Positions 14,101 through 24,607 of a stretch of DNA of 64,000 nt are shown one piece after another. Positions within the stretch are counted from its first letter, which is position 1. Every line of letters starts with the position of its first letter. The stretch spans positions 31,501,301 through 31,565,300 of the forward strand of contig NC_087066.1 in assembly GCF_963678635.1 (NCBI RefSeq). The letters run 5' to 3'. A model generated the notes under the pieces. That model saw only the letters and a program-made list of their open reading frames with translations, was not told where the DNA came from and did not search any database. Both the position numbers and the translations under genes were made by a program. This DNA is from Symsagittifera roscoffensis (Eukaryota > Xenacoelomorpha > Acoela > Convolutidae).

Positions 14101-17100
14101 AAAGTCTATCGATGCTTTTTTGCGACTGTATACTTGCTTTTGTGAAACATAATTAAATGTTTATTATTGAGTTGAACGTTGATATCGTGCTAAGATGATG
14201 GTATACTTGCTACTTCTGAAAACTGATTAATTTTTAATACTGAGTTGAAGTGTTGGTTTTTTGTGGATATGATGGTAAACATGCCTTTTTGAAAGTAAAT
14301 TTCTTGTTCAAACTGAGCCGAAATATTTGTTTCTCGTGAATATGATAGCCTACGTGCTTATTTTGAAAAATGATAAGTTTTTCAGAACATTTTCGTAGTT
14401 TTGCTTCTTGGAAAAATATGTTTTCATACTTGAGTTGTTTACTTCTTGTAAATATAGAATTGAGTATAGAAATTGAAAAATGAATAGTTTTCAATTTTTG
14501 AGTTGAAGTGTTTGTTTTTAGTGAATATGCTGATATTTTTGCTTCTTCTTAGGTGTGAATATGTTTTTTATAACTCATCGAGTTCTTAAATCTTGCGAGG
14601 ATGATGGTATACTTGCTACTTCTGAAAACTGATTAATTTTGAATACTGAGTTGAAGTGTTGGTTTTTTTGTCGATATTATGGTAACCATGCCTTTTCGAA
14701 AGTGACTTTCTTTTTCAAACTCAGTCGAAATATTTGTTTCTCGTGAATATGATAGCATATTAGCTAATTTTAAAAAATGATATTTTTTTCAAATTTTAAT
14801 CATAGTTTTTGCTACTTGCGAAGATGATGGTATTTTAACAGAAGATATATGTTTTAAAACTGATTTGAATTGTTTGGTTCTTGTGGATATAGAATCGAAT
14901 ATAGAAATTGAAAAATGAATAGTTTTCAATTTCTGAGTTGAAGTATATGTTTTTAGTGAATATGATGATATTTTTGCTTCTTCTTAGGTGTGAATATGTT
15001 TTTTATAACTGATCGAGTTCTTGGCGTCTTGCGAAGATGATGGTATACTTGCTACTTCTGAAAACTGATTAATTTTGAATACTGAGTTGAAGTGTTTGTT
15101 TTTAGTGAATATGATGATATACTTAATACGTCTGAATAGTAATTTTTTTTTCATGAGTGATCCATATTTTGGTGTCTTTTGAAGATGATGATATACTTGT
15201 TACTTCTGAAAACTGATTAGTTTTCAATACTGAGTTGAAATGTTCAATACTGTTTAATTTTCAAACTGTTTAATTTTCAATACTGAGTTAAAATATGCTG
15301 GCATACTTGCTCTTTTTGAAAAAGCTTATTTTTCAAATTCTGAGCTGAAGTATTGGTTTTTTGTGTGAATATGATGAAATACTTGCTTCTTCTTAGGTGT
15401 GAATATATTTTTTATAACTGATCGACTTTTTGGCGTCTTGCGAAGATGATGGTATACTTGCTACTTCTGAAAACTGATTAATTTTCAATACTGAGTTGAA
15501 ATGTTGGTTTCCTGTGGATATGCTGGCATACTTGCTTTTTTGAAAAATGCTTATTTTTCAAATTCTGAGTTGAAGTGTTTGTTTTTTGTGAATATGATGA
15601 TATACTTGCTTCTTAGGTGTGAAAATAGTTTTTATAAGTGATCGAGTTTATGGCCTCTTTATGGTATACTTGCTACTTCTGAAAATTGATTAGTTTTTTT
15701 AATACTGAGTTGAAGTGCTGGTTTCTTGTGGATATGATGGTTTTCTAACTACTTCTGAAAACTGATTCCTTTGAAAACTGAGTCGAAGTGTATATTTCAT
15801 GTGAATATGAATGATGGTACATCTGAGAGGATATTTCTATGAATTTAGTTGATGTGATTGTCTTGTGTATTTGATCACGCAATGTGCTTCTACTTCTCAG
15901 GATCTTAGTTCGAAATACTTTTTTCTTTTAGCTGTTGATCCAAATTTTGTTGCTTTAGGAAAGAAACGAGGCTTCGCATTCGTGCAATTTGAGACTCGAG
16001 AGCAGGCTGTGAAAGCTGTTGAGAAATTTCAGGCTCACGAGTTACGTGGTGAGTATTTAGAGGTCTTTTAACTAATTCCACTTTTTGCAAAGGGGTTTTG
16101 AGATATTTGTTTTAAGGTACGAAATTCACATATGCTTAATCGTTAAATCAGTTGTTTATGGGAAGATTCATTAGTGGTTACCATAATGGGCGAGGAATAG
16201 TTAAAGAGATTCGAATCGTTTTTGGCTTAGCTCAGAAACAATAGATTGCATTTGTTTTGATATTTGATTAAGAGTAATGAACGTAAAAAAAAACATCAAG
16301 ACCTATATAAGAGTACTAACTACGTTCAGGAAAAAGTCTTAATATTTGTTCATGCTCGCTCAATTGTGATTTTTCGCGGTTTGAATTTTAATTTCTTTTT
16401 AAGTTCAGTTAATTTCCTTTTTAAAAGGATGGCAAAGTGTAAAGGTGTAAAGGAACAGTGTAAAGGAACAGCAAAAGTGTAAAGGTCACGAAAAACGTGA
16501 TTGACTTCTCGTTTCATAAATGGAATTGATCAGTTTTCGCAGCGGAAAATTACCTACTGATCCAGTTTTCTCAAGTTAAGTTAATTTTATCAAAACACCG
16601 ATCATAAACTGTGCTTGAAATTCAAAGAGTTTAAGGGCATATATTTTTTCTTAACAATTTGAAGTGTTTTTTTTTGTTTCCTTGCGTTCATTGCTCTTTT
16701 CCATGAGTCAATTGGCTGTTTTTCATCGATATTTAACATGAGAAAGGGTTCCAAATCATTAATTGATAAATCTGCATCATTTCTTAGTACTCTAATTGTA
16801 TAACAATGTTTATTTCAATTGCATTAGGGCGTCCCATGGCAGTAGACCTATCGGTCCCAAAAGACATACATCTCAGACATGGTCATGGTCAACATAATGG
16901 CCGACTTCTGGAGCCAGAAGACGGTTCCTATCACGCCTCCTCATGTACAGATGAAAGATTGAGTAGGATTGAGAATTGGAACACCAAGCAAAATGGTGCA
17001 GCTGATGACGAGGACAGTGATCAAAATGACAGTGAAGAGAATGAAAACTGTGAAGAAGATGAGAATTCGGACCTGGATGATCGGGAAATGATGTCTGAAG

Positions 17101-20100
17101 ATGATGGAAACTCGGACGAAGAAGGTGAACAAATTGAAGACGACGATGATAATGATGATGAAGAAGAGGCTGCAATGATGAAGGCGAGGAGAAAGAGAGT
17201 GGCTGAAAAGTACAACGATGTGCAGGAGGGGAAAACAGTATTTGTTAAGTAAGGAGGAGTAAGCTTGTATTTTCAAATACGAAAACCTATTATCAATTGA
17301 AAGCCGATCGTTATGAGCATAAAAAATCCGAAACTTTAGCAGACGCATTTTAAATTATCGAACTGAGCAAAATATTGAGTCCACTTACCCGTAAACATAC
17401 AACCAAGTTCATACTTACGCACCCGAATTGTAAAAAAAAATACAAAATAAAAGTTCGTACCCAAAGTTTTGGAGTAAAAACTCAAAATCTGAAAGGGAAT
17501 GATCGTGAATCATTTTTCCTGTAAGAGAGCAGCCGTAACTGGAAAATTGGCCAGATCTGCACTAGCTAGTTCAATATAAATATGATAGGTTTGGATCTAT
17601 TCCCATTTGTTAAATTTGGAATATTATGGAGTAATTAATGTGGTTTGGTGTAGAAACCTTCCTTTCCGGTCTGGTGATGCAGAGCTGAAAGAGATCTTCT
17701 CTCGATTCGGAAAAGTGAGCATGGCCAAAGTTGTCCTGGATCACGAAACAGAGGAATCGAAAGGTGGGTTCCAACTATGGAAAGTATGCAATATTTGAAA
17801 CCTAGTTCCTACTTACTCTATTGATTTAATTGATTTTTCCAGGTTGTGGGTTTGTGAAATTTGACGACGCAGAGTCTGTCCAAAAATGTCTGGATAAACT
17901 GCAGCGAGGGAATGTAAGTAGTGTGCAACATAATTTTTAAATTATTTATTCAAGATAAGTTACTTGAGAGCAGCGGACAGTGTTTTTTTTTGAATGATTC
18001 GGACAACAGAATCCGGACAGGCTTCTGCGGTTTGATTTTTGATTTTTTTTTCGGTTAAACTCAAATTAGTTGTTAAAAGGAAGGCAAACTCCACTATCGA
18101 ACAGTCAAAATGTAAAGGTCGCGAAAAATGTGATCGACTTGTAATTTCGAAAATGGAAATTAATTATCACATTTCCCTGCGAAATATAAGTTTTGCCTAT
18201 TGATCCAGTTTTCTCAAATTGGGTTAATTTTAACCAAAAAGTGTCCATCATAAATTGTTCTACAAATTCAAAGAGCTTTGAGGCATCAATTTTTTTCTTC
18301 GAAATTCAAAACTTGAAGGTTTTTGAAAAAACAAGTCAGTTTTTTTTTTCAGTTACCTTGCGTTCTTTACTCTTTTCCAACTGTCAGCTGGCTACGTTCA
18401 AAAAAGTGTCAATCACAAATTGTTCTGAAAATTTAAAGAACTCAAAGGCCGTTTTTTTGAAGTTCGAAAGTTGAAGTTTCTTTCGAAATTTCAATTTTCG
18501 AATTGAAATTTTGAATATTCCTGCTCAGTAATCATTCCATTCTAATTTGAATTCTAGCAAGCTATTCGGTCTCTCTGAAGTGTTTGTAGCCAAAAAAAAT
18601 CACTAGGTACTTGACATTGCGTGTGCTGAGAAATTTAAAAAATAACTTTTATCAAAGTTGTTTGTTTTTGAAGGAAATGCGTATCGCCTCAGTAATATTT
18701 CGTTTTTTTTTTAACCTAGATTTTTTTTGTGTATTTTTATACCATCTGACATATTGTTGACCTGAGCTCAAAATTAGTTTCTTACTTGTGGATGTTGAAA
18801 TTTTTTAATTTTGCTAATTGGGGCAATAAATGTGCACAAATTTTTAGTTTGCTTTTAGCGCTTAGCGAATTAAAGTGGCTCATAAATCGTTCTATATAGA
18901 ATTGAGACTAGCTAATTATTCCAATTGTTTAGGTAATATCCGCAAATTTTATCTTTTTGTTTTGAACGGCGTGTGAAGAAATATTAAATATAATGAAATT
19001 CCATATAAGCATGGGTATTGCAATCGAGAGCTAGATTTTTTTCCCTTTAACAATTTTGTTCACAGAATAGACGAATTGAAATGATATTCATTTCAATAGC
19101 ACCATGGTTAGTGTAGTGTGTAGTAGGTGCATGTTAGGTATGAGATTTGGGTTCCTGTTAAGAGTTTTTTTTGTGCCGAAATCTTTCGGCAGAATTTCCG
19201 TGCTGTAAGAGGTCAGCTTTAATTTCGTCTGCTTATTTTTTTCTAAATAGTTTACCAAATTTGGGTTCCTGTTAAGAGTTTTAGAGAGGTTTTTTGTGCC
19301 GACAATTTTCGGCGCTGGAAGAGGTCAGCTTTAGTTTCGTTTGCTTATTTTCTGAATAGTTTATTTTTGATTAACTTTCTTTGGTATTATGTGGGAGTGA
19401 TTGATTTCTTATATGAAATTTTGGAAAAATTTAAATAAACCTTCTAGACTCTTCATTTTTTCAGTACAATTTTTCAAAAATTTTTTTGTTTGCTCAGTTG
19501 AATTAACAGAATTGGTTCAATTTTTTGTTGTTTTTGGTTAGTTGATCGGCTGTAGAGTTAAAGTTTTCGGTAATTTTGTTCAAAATTGCTAGATACATTC
19601 GTCCTCTTTTCTGTTAACTTTTTCTGTAACTTTTCGTGTTTAACTTTTTGTATTCCTTAAGTTAAAATTAGTTTCAATGTGTTAAAGTTTTAACGGAATA
19701 ATTTTTTAGTTTTTTCGTTGTCAGTTTAAAACAACGTTCTGTTTAATTTATTTTCACTTCCGGATAATATTGATACGTTTCCGGACTCATTCATTTTTAA
19801 ATTGGCTCAATGATACGTCTTTTTTTTTCTAGGAACATAAGTTAAATTGCGTTTTTTTGGTTGAGGTTTTCAACTTTTTCTTTTTTTTCGCCTGACCAGA
19901 GTTTCTTTTTTGAAGGAAAAAAAATCGGCGTGTTTTCTTTTTCAGTCTTCAAAATTATTTGTTTGTTCTTTGCAGCGTATTTTTCTTGTTTCTACATCTG
20001 TGTTTCAATCGAGTTTTTTTAGCAATTTTTTCTCTCAGCAAGAAGATTGATTATCAGGTTTTGAATTGTTTTTGAAGTTTATCATTTTAAATAGTTTGTT

Positions 20101-23100
20101 GTGTCTAGAAACGTTTTAGGTTTTTTCAGGTCAGGTTTGTTGTTTGTTTAAGCTTACTTGTTCTGGTTGTTTCAAAATGAGTTAATCAGTGTGCTGTTTA
20201 GAAATAGTTTCATCGTGTGTATTCTGCATAGCTGGCCAGCTCAAAACCACAGTTGTAGTCAAACTGATTTTACTGCTTTTTTATTTTCAAAAATGTTTTC
20301 CAACATTTTTCCAATCTGATTTATTGTTCCGACTTTCGATACGAAAGTAACGGAATATTTGTGCTCGGGTTGGGTTTTTTTTCTTCAGACAAATTTCGAC
20401 TTTTTAACTAGCCATTTTTGACGACATTTTTTTATATCATTCGAAAGCCATTGTTGTCCTGAGTTTAAATTTGAAAAGATATTTTACCTGTGATCATTTT
20501 TCGTAAAGTTATGAGGGTTTAAAGTTTACCATTTTGGCCGATTTGGGACAATTGAAGCGCGATATATTCCGCACTATTAACGCGTAAGCGGAGATTTAAT
20601 CCGTCTGAGAAATCGTTCCAAATTGGTTGAAAGAAGCTTCTTTGCCATAATTGATTTATTACAATGAGCGAAATCTATTGTTTAGTACTTTATATGGCGT
20701 GTGAGGGGATTATTTTCATAGAAAAATTTTCAAATTTAGAAAAAGTTTTTCATTTTATTTTGTTTCATTTAATTCTTCTATGTTGTTTATGTTATTACTG
20801 CTCCATAAACGTTAAAAGGCAGTCGGAACTTTCAGGGCTTTGACCTGACACGAGCAGTCTTGTTTACTTTTTAAAACTTTCTTATAGACGTTTTTTTTCC
20901 ATCGCAAGTGGTGGGAAGCTCTGTGTGAAACTTGCGATTATATTATGATTCAAAATAAAAGCCTCATCAGACATGAAACGGCAGTAGAAACATTCAGTAT
21001 ATTACTAGTTTTTTTCTAGATTACGAATTGTGGTTTGCGAAGACTGATTGCTTAATGTTTTCCATATTGTAGGGTCTGATCATGGATAGGCGGAAGCTGA
21101 GTGCAGAAGTGGCTGTTGCGAGGGAGACGAAAGAGAGGGAGAAAGAGGAGAGGAAGAAGGATTCGATGGAGCAGAGAGTGAATGACAGACGCAACCTCCA
21201 CCTGGCCAGGGTCGGACTGATCAGAGGAGACGCAGTCATGAATATGTCCAAACATGATCTCAAACTCAGAGACAGGTGGGGCAATGCGACTAGAAGCTTT
21301 TATTGCTTTTTAATTGACTCGAGGATAAATTGAACAAAGTCACTGTTGTGAATAATGCATTTTTGGCAACGGAGCGTGGGTGTATGTTTGCTAATGACAA
21401 AATAATGATTTCTTTCTTTTATAAAATTTGAATACAAGACTTTGGAGTTTCCTTAGTTACAGGGTTCTTTGGTGGACTTTCAATACTCCGTAAAGTCGGG
21501 ACTTTTGTCTGATTTGTAAACCCAGTTGTGTTTTCTGGCTAGTAATTGAAATTGTGCTTTTAGAATTGAGAAAGTGAAAAAAACGAAGTTGCAGAACTCC
21601 AACATAGTGGTGTCCCAAACTAGACTCTGTGTGCACAATGTGCCCAAACAGATTACAGACAAGGAGCTGAAGGCAATGTGCTTGAAAGCTATTAGAGGAA
21701 AGAAACATCATATCATTGAGGTCGTTCAAGTGTTCTTTGACTTTTTTTTCAAGAGTACTGAACTTAAAGTAATGAAGAGAGTGAAAGATTAATGAAGAGG
21801 GTGAAAACTCTTATATAGCTCTAGCTGTTTTTTTTTCAGGAAAAGTCTTAAAACTTGTTCAGGCTTTAATTTACGTTTTAGCGAGTTGATTTTTGAGTTC
21901 TTTTCAAGTTCATTTCATTTCCTTTGCTTCAAATAAAAATTGGATGCAATACCTTAAAGTGTTCATGAAATGTCTATTCCTTGATTTGAGATCGACCCCT
22001 TTTTAGCATCTTGTTTATCTACTTCTTTGAAGTGATAGTTTTCTTTGATTCAGGGCTGCCATAATGTATTTTGATTCCCATTTATGGTTCCATTGTGTTA
22101 TAAGGCTTGCGATTAGCAAGGTATCAAACTGGAATATAGACTTTTTTTCGGGTTAACAACTTGTTTAACAGAATCACTTACTGCCGAATTGGTATCTTGG
22201 TTCATAATGAATTCAAACTGCTAATCGTAATCGGCACACTTTGTGTGGAGGTAACCAATACGCCTGGGACGCCAAATGTCCTGGTCTCGAAACTGACCGG
22301 ACCTGTTTTTTTTCAACGGGAAATAGTTCGTTTCGAAAAAAAAGTTCGTCTTGTTATTGTCTGCTTATGTTTTTTCGACTTAGTTGCCATATTGTAGATT
22401 TTTTAAAGTTTTTTTATATTGTAGTTGCTTTTAGTCTTCTGATTAACCTCTGCTGTTTGTAATTTTACTAAAATGACTTCGTATATAAACTTGATTCTGT
22501 CCAAATGCTTTCGGTCTATTTTTTATTGGCGTAGTGACCTAATTTCGAGTCGTTTCAACAGAAATATTTTTCATGCTCACCTCTGGATCGCGCAAAATGC
22601 TAAATTTCTTAATAGAATTTCATGATAACAATTTTTTTCTGACTTTTGATTTTTTTCCCTTTTTTGGCTTGATAGGTTGCGGCGTATATTGTATCGGCTT
22701 ATTGGCCTCATATTACGTATTTCGACCAGCGAAAAACGTTTTGTGAATGCGTGTCTGTGTTTTGAAGTTGAGGGGGACTTAACATCTTGGTCTAAAATTT
22801 TTTTATTTCGACTTTTTTTCTTTTCTTGGGCTTGATAGGTTTCGGCCAATTCTCTATCGGCTTAGTATCCTCATATTGTTTCTTTGACGAGCAAATGAAG
22901 TGTTTAAGGTTGAGATGGACGTATTAACTTTTCAGATGTCTGAAGTTTTGTTGATTTTTTCGGCTTAACGGGTTTCTGTGACAAGGTATTTTCGGCTTTG
23001 TTGCCGCTAAGTACATTATCTTGCGATGCTTTTTACACAATCTATTGTCTCGTAATGTTTTGTTTCAAAACTAGTCTTACTCATTTTAATAGATCGAATT

Positions 23101-24517
23101 TTTTCGACCTTTTCGATTTTTTTTTGTATCGCAAGTGATGCAAAGCTCAGCTTCGCCCCTGTTGAAACATTGTTTTCACTGTAAAGTTGGCCGTCTGTGA
23201 TGAGAGTGGGAATTTTTTGCAAACCCTGTCTGTTTCAGTGTCGTATAATGAAGGAGAAAACGGACAAGACTGCGAGTGGGCTGGGAAAGAGTCTCGGCTA
23301 TGCATTCGTCTCTTTCTCCTCCCACCCGCTCGCACTGAAGGCGCTGGAGGCACTCAATGACAACCCCAATGTCTTCTCCCACGAAAAGGTTTCTATAAAC
23401 TAATTCTTTTTGGATTCCTCTACAGACCAGTTCTATTATTGTGCGAGTTAATCTATTGAAACTAAAAGAATATTGGTTCATGTATTAAGTTTAATATTCA
23501 AAAAGTCATCTTTTTGAGAGCAGCAAAATATTCTATATTTGAAGAGGAGTAAAGTGTTTGTCAATAACTAAACAGGCGTCACATGATTTTTTGGAATTGC
23601 TTGAAGTTTCAACCAGTGACAAAATTCCGGCAATTAAGCGTCTAGATATTCAGTGGTAACTCGGAGAAGCACTAAGGCGCGAAAAATCAATTTGCTCGAA
23701 TTATACTATATCTACAAAGAGACCCTCTTATAAATTTTAAAGCCCCCACAAACTTGGCGCAAAAATTACTCGGTCAATGCAATTTGTTTTCAGCGACCAG
23801 TTGTGGAGTTTTCGTTGGAAAATATGACAGCTCTTCAGAAGAAACAACGCAGTATGCTCAAGTCACAAGTGAGTGCATTATCTTTATTCCTCATTTTTGA
23901 AAATTAAAAATGGACAATTTTTTCCGATGAGAGAATCAGAATTTTACATATATAATTTTTCGGTTGTCGCAATTTTTCAACGATGAGTTGCATTGCGCAA
24001 AATAATCGAAGTTTGGATTTGTCACTGAAATAATTCTAATGTAATTCTTATTTTGTGTTGATAGGGTAAAGATCCTTCCAAGGAGCAATTTCGGAGTGGC
24101 AATGAAGTCCTGAATTACAAATCCAAAAAGAAACTCAAAACGATTGCCAAGTCCGTGCAACTACCAGAAAAAGAAGAGGCGTCTGCGAACAAACCCAAGA
24201 AATCTGACGTCGCTCTACCTCCAGCTGTGATCGAGACTCTATCTGCGGCTGATTTGAAAACACGAGTGATCAACCCAATGCCAAAGAAAACACTACTGAG
24301 ATCTGTCGACAAAGCAAAACTGCACAAAACGTTAAGCCGAAGAAAAAAGCAGAAACAAATGAGCACACAAGGTTTCAAAGACAAGAAACAGTCTGAGGAA
24401 AGTTCAGTTCCTATAAAGAAAATAAACTTGAAGAAAAAGAATAAGTTTTTGAAGCAGCCTTTGACCGATAGTTTGGATGCTTTGATTGCAAAACGAGTTC
24501 AAAAGCGAACTGTTTAA
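1902..24517 (+). CDS. RBM28: RBM28/Nop4-type nucleolar RNA-binding protein, 5'-truncated, 10 exons (gene-level entry)
   Basis: Joined exons: 1902-2138, 15959-16048, 16828-17248, 17654-17763, 17843-17913, 21073-21275, 21564-21720, 23239-23388, 23794-23868, 24065-24517. All have AG/GT borders and compatible phases, giving 654 residues plus stop. The product has three RRMs (RNP2 IIVRNL with RNP1 KRGFAFV; VFVKNL with SKGCGFVKF; LCVHNV with LGYAFVSF), an Asp/Glu-rich linker ahead of the middle RRM, and a Lys-rich tail. This order, and local matches such as EGKTVF before the middle RRM and the NLHLAR.GLIR segment before the last one, fit animal RBM28. RBM28 and yeast Nop4 are nucleolar proteins of 60S ribosome assembly. 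RBM28 normally has one more N-terminal RRM; I find no exon for it in 1-1900, so it should lie left of the window. A poly(A) signal follows at 24602. Ortholog call is confident; exact exon edges are inferred by eye. Confidence 0.9.
4320..4343. repeat. 24 bp perfect palindrome inside the satellite (five perfect copies)
   Basis: Left half AAGTGGTGAGTA, followed by its exact reverse complement. Perfect copies also at 8328-8351, 11149-11172, 12995-13018 and 14055-14078. Copies with the right end altered (CTCACCCTT) begin at about 6106, 6620, 7134, 9849, 10364 and 12209. It always follows 'CTAYAGAACTAT' and precedes 'CTAAGAAGTAA'. Confidence 0.9.
4930..5830 (+). repeat. 413 bp higher-order repeat block
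   Basis: Two nearly identical consecutive copies plus the start of a third. The marker 'TTTTTGCTACGTCTGAATAG' and its equivalents fall at 4971, 5384 and 5797, exactly 413 bp apart. Near-identity points to recent amplification within the older, diverged monomer array. Confidence 0.9.
5890..7440 (+). repeat. 514 bp higher-order repeat block, about 3 copies
   Basis: The marker 'CTGGCGAAT' falls at 6001, 6515 and 7029, exactly 514 bp apart. The same unit recurs at 9744 and 10259 (515 bp, one extra base), so the block has also been copied elsewhere in the array. Confidence 0.9.
10385..14075 (+). repeat. 1845 bp higher-order repeat, two tandem copies
   Basis: Two consecutive copies of 1845-1846 bp. 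The reverse-strand open frames at 10388-10618 and 12233-12463 are identical and offset by 1845; those at 11818 and 13664 are offset by 1846. Each copy holds about 25 monomers, including one or two palindrome-bearing units. Confidence 0.92.
15959..16048 (+). CDS. RBM28: RBM28 exon b: RNP1 of the first visible RRM
   Basis: Acceptor TTGCTTTAG, donor GTGAGT. Carries KKRGFAFVQFE (RNP1) and the second helix of the RRM begun 13.8 kb upstream. The split codon (G from exon a plus GA) restores the frame exactly across the satellite-filled intron. Confidence 0.85.
16300..16700 (+). repeat. Dispersed repeat family B, copy 3
   Basis: Lies in the RBM28 intron between exons b and c. Shares 'TATATAAGAGTACTAACTACG'-type start (weak), 'TTTTCGCGGTTTGAATTTTA' and 'CAGTTTTCTCAA.TTA.GTTAA' with copies 1, 2 and 4. 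Contains a local expansion of 'GTGTAAAGGAACA' near 16436-16485. Confidence 0.6.
16828..17248 (+). CDS. RBM28: RBM28 exon c: RRM end, acidic linker, start of middle RRM
   Basis: Acceptor TTGCATTAG, donor GTAAGG. Completes the RRM with GRPMAVDLSVPKD, then a long Asp/Glu tract (about residues 160-225 of the partial product), then EGKTVFVK, the RNP2 strand of the next RRM. The acidic tract produces spurious opposite-strand open frames that are not genes. Confidence 0.9.
17654..17763 (+). CDS. RBM28: RBM28 exon d: middle RRM, first half
   Basis: Acceptor TGGTGTAG, donor GTGGGT. Encodes NLPFRSGDAELKEIFSRFG and the following strand up to EESK, the loop before RNP1. The phase (one base carried) matches exon e. 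Confidence 0.88.
17843..17913 (+). CDS. RBM28: RBM28 exon e: middle RRM, RNP1 and helix 2
   Basis: Acceptor TTTTTCCAG, donor GTAAGT. Encodes GCGFVKFDDAESVQKCL, which reads as RNP1 followed by helix 2. Ends at a codon boundary. Confidence 0.88.
17960..18345 (+). repeat. Dispersed repeat family B, copy 4
   Basis: Matches copy 2 through 'GGCAAACTCCACTATCGAAC', 'TGATCGACTTGTAATTTCGA' and 'TTGATCCAGTTTTCTCAAAT'. A second, shorter run of the end motif continues to about 18480. Located just after RBM28 exon e. Confidence 0.6.
19146..19370 (+). repeat. Tandem duplication, ~114 bp period
   Basis: Two consecutive diverged copies beginning 'GGGTTCCTGTTAAGAGTTTT' at 19149 and 19263. Both contain 'AAGAGGTCAGCTTTA' and 'TTTCGTYTGCTTATTTT'. 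Intronic, function unknown. Confidence 0.8.
20325..20862 (+). mobile_element. Helentron/HINE-like dispersed element, copy 1
   Basis: 538 bp, in the RBM28 intron between exons e and f. Begins GTTCCGAC directly followed by the hairpin ACTTTCGATACGAAAGT. Near the end it has GTCGGAAC, the reverse complement of the start, then a hairpin TCAGGGCTTTGACCTGA and the terminal motif ACGAGCAGTCTTG. No coding capacity. Ends are defined by comparison with the copies at 29124, 31763 and 37222. Family assignment is inference from structure only. Confidence 0.7.
21073..21275 (+). CDS. RBM28: RBM28 exon f: charged linker between RRMs
   Basis: Acceptor ATATTGTAG, donor GTGGGG. Finishes the middle RRM (LIMDRRKLSAEVAVAR), followed by a Lys/Glu-rich stretch and the conserved RRNLHLARVGLIRGD segment that in RBM28 precedes the last RRM. 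Confidence 0.88.
21564..21720 (+). CDS. RBM28: RBM28 exon g: start of last RRM
   Basis: Acceptor TGCTTTTAG. Encodes VSQTRLCVHNVPKQITDKEL (RNP2 and helix 1). The inferred donor, GAG|GTCGTT, is a poor match beyond GT. It is preferred because joining to exon h gives IIE-CRIMKE, matching the RBM28 family; reading through would extend the frame to 21792 without family similarity. Confidence 0.82.
21805..21965 (+). repeat. Dispersed repeat family B, partial copy 5
   Basis: Shares 'CTTATATAG', 'TTTTTTTTCAGGAAAAGTCTT' (partly), 'TTCAGGCTTTAATTTACG' and 'TTCATTTCCTTTGC' with the 5' half of copy 2. The 3' half is absent or diverged. Confidence 0.5.
22105..22156 (+). repeat. Single-arm copy of the 25612-25700 foldback
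   Basis: Reads GCTTGCGATTAGCAAG, then TATCAAA, then ATATAGACTTTTTTTCGGG and GTTAAC, the order seen in one arm of the perfect foldback at 25612-25700. It shows the foldback is a dispersed element rather than a unique palindrome. Confidence 0.65.
22540..23180 (+). repeat. Dispersed repeat family C (CGGCTT / ATCGCAAGTGGTGC type)
   Basis: Contains repeated 'GGCTTGATAGGTTKCGGC' with 'TATYGGCTTA.T..CCTCATATT' at about 22665 and 22825, and ends with 'GTATCGCAAGTGATGCAAAG' and 'CTCAGCTTCGCC' at 23125-23155. The same end motif occurs near 20895, 26370 and 26755. No coding capacity seen. Ends not defined. Confidence 0.55.
23239..23388 (+). CDS. RBM28: RBM28 exon h: last RRM, RNP1
   Basis: Acceptor CTGTTTCAG, donor GTTTCT. 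Encodes CRIMKEK, then SLGYAFVSFSSHPLALKAL (RNP1 and helix 2) and NDNPNVF, a typical RBM28 segment. Exactly 50 codons. Confidence 0.88.
23794..23868 (+). CDS. RBM28: RBM28 exon i: end of last RRM
   Basis: Acceptor TTGTTTTCAG, donor GTGAGT. Encodes RPVVEFSLENMTALQKKQ, the final RRM strand and start of the basic tail. Exactly 25 codons. Confidence 0.88.
24065..24517 (+). CDS. RBM28: RBM28 exon j: terminal exon, basic C-terminal tail
   Basis: Acceptor TGTTGATAG; 150 codons and a TAA stop. The tail is rich in Lys, with patches such as KSKKKLK and SRRKKQKQM suitable for nucleolar localisation and rRNA contact. No further domain is visible. Confidence 0.88.
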   Translation, partial: GKDPSKEQFRSGNEVLNYKSKKKLKTIAKSVQLPEKEEASANKPKKSDVALPPAVIETLSAADLKTRVINPMPKKTLLRSVDKAKLHKTLSRRKKQKQMSTQGFKDKKQSEESSVPIKKINLKKKNKFLKQPLTDSLDALIAKRVQKRTV

Positions 24518-24601
24518 AATAATGTATTTGCACTCCTGCCTGCTGGTTTTGATTGTTGAATTGAAGTTTTTCATTTGTCTTAAAAGTTAAGATCAGCAAC
24601 A

Positions 24602-24607
24602 AATAAA
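24602..24607 (+). promoter_or_regulatory. Poly(A) signal of RBM28
   Basis: A canonical AATAAA lies 85 bases after the RBM28 stop codon and is the first such hexamer in the 3' flank. Confidence 0.7.

Larger units (their letters stand above)
2735..15830 (+). repeat. Intronic satellite of ~75 bp monomers with higher-order repeats
   Basis: Almost the whole first visible RBM28 intron is made of diverged ~75 bp units around 'GAATATGATGGTATACTTGC', 'TACTTCTGAAAACTGATTA' and 'AATACTGAGTTGAAGTGTTG'. In a clean stretch near 12748 successive units measure 75 and 74 bp, implying about 175 units. Units are organised into longer repeats: 413 bp (4971, 5384, 5797), 514 bp (6001, 6515, 7029), 1845 bp (10385-12230 and 12230-14075), and a ~1.1 kb block at 3600-4800 repeated at 7640-8800. 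The plus strand is visibly T-rich and poor in C. All open frames inside are by-products of the repeat. Confidence 0.95.

Noticed and set aside
7778-14494. Many 60-125 codon open frames on both strands inside the satellite
   Set aside because: They repeat with the satellite period, share its low complexity and exist only because the monomer lacks stops in some frames. No initiation or splice context.
2735-15830. CRISPR-like regular array
   Set aside because: Units are contiguous and diverged, with no unique spacers of constant length, and the host is a eukaryote.
16873-17348. Opposite-strand open frames rich in His, Leu or Ser
   Set aside because: Shadows of the acidic RBM28 exon c, whose Asp/Glu codons leave few stops on the other strand.
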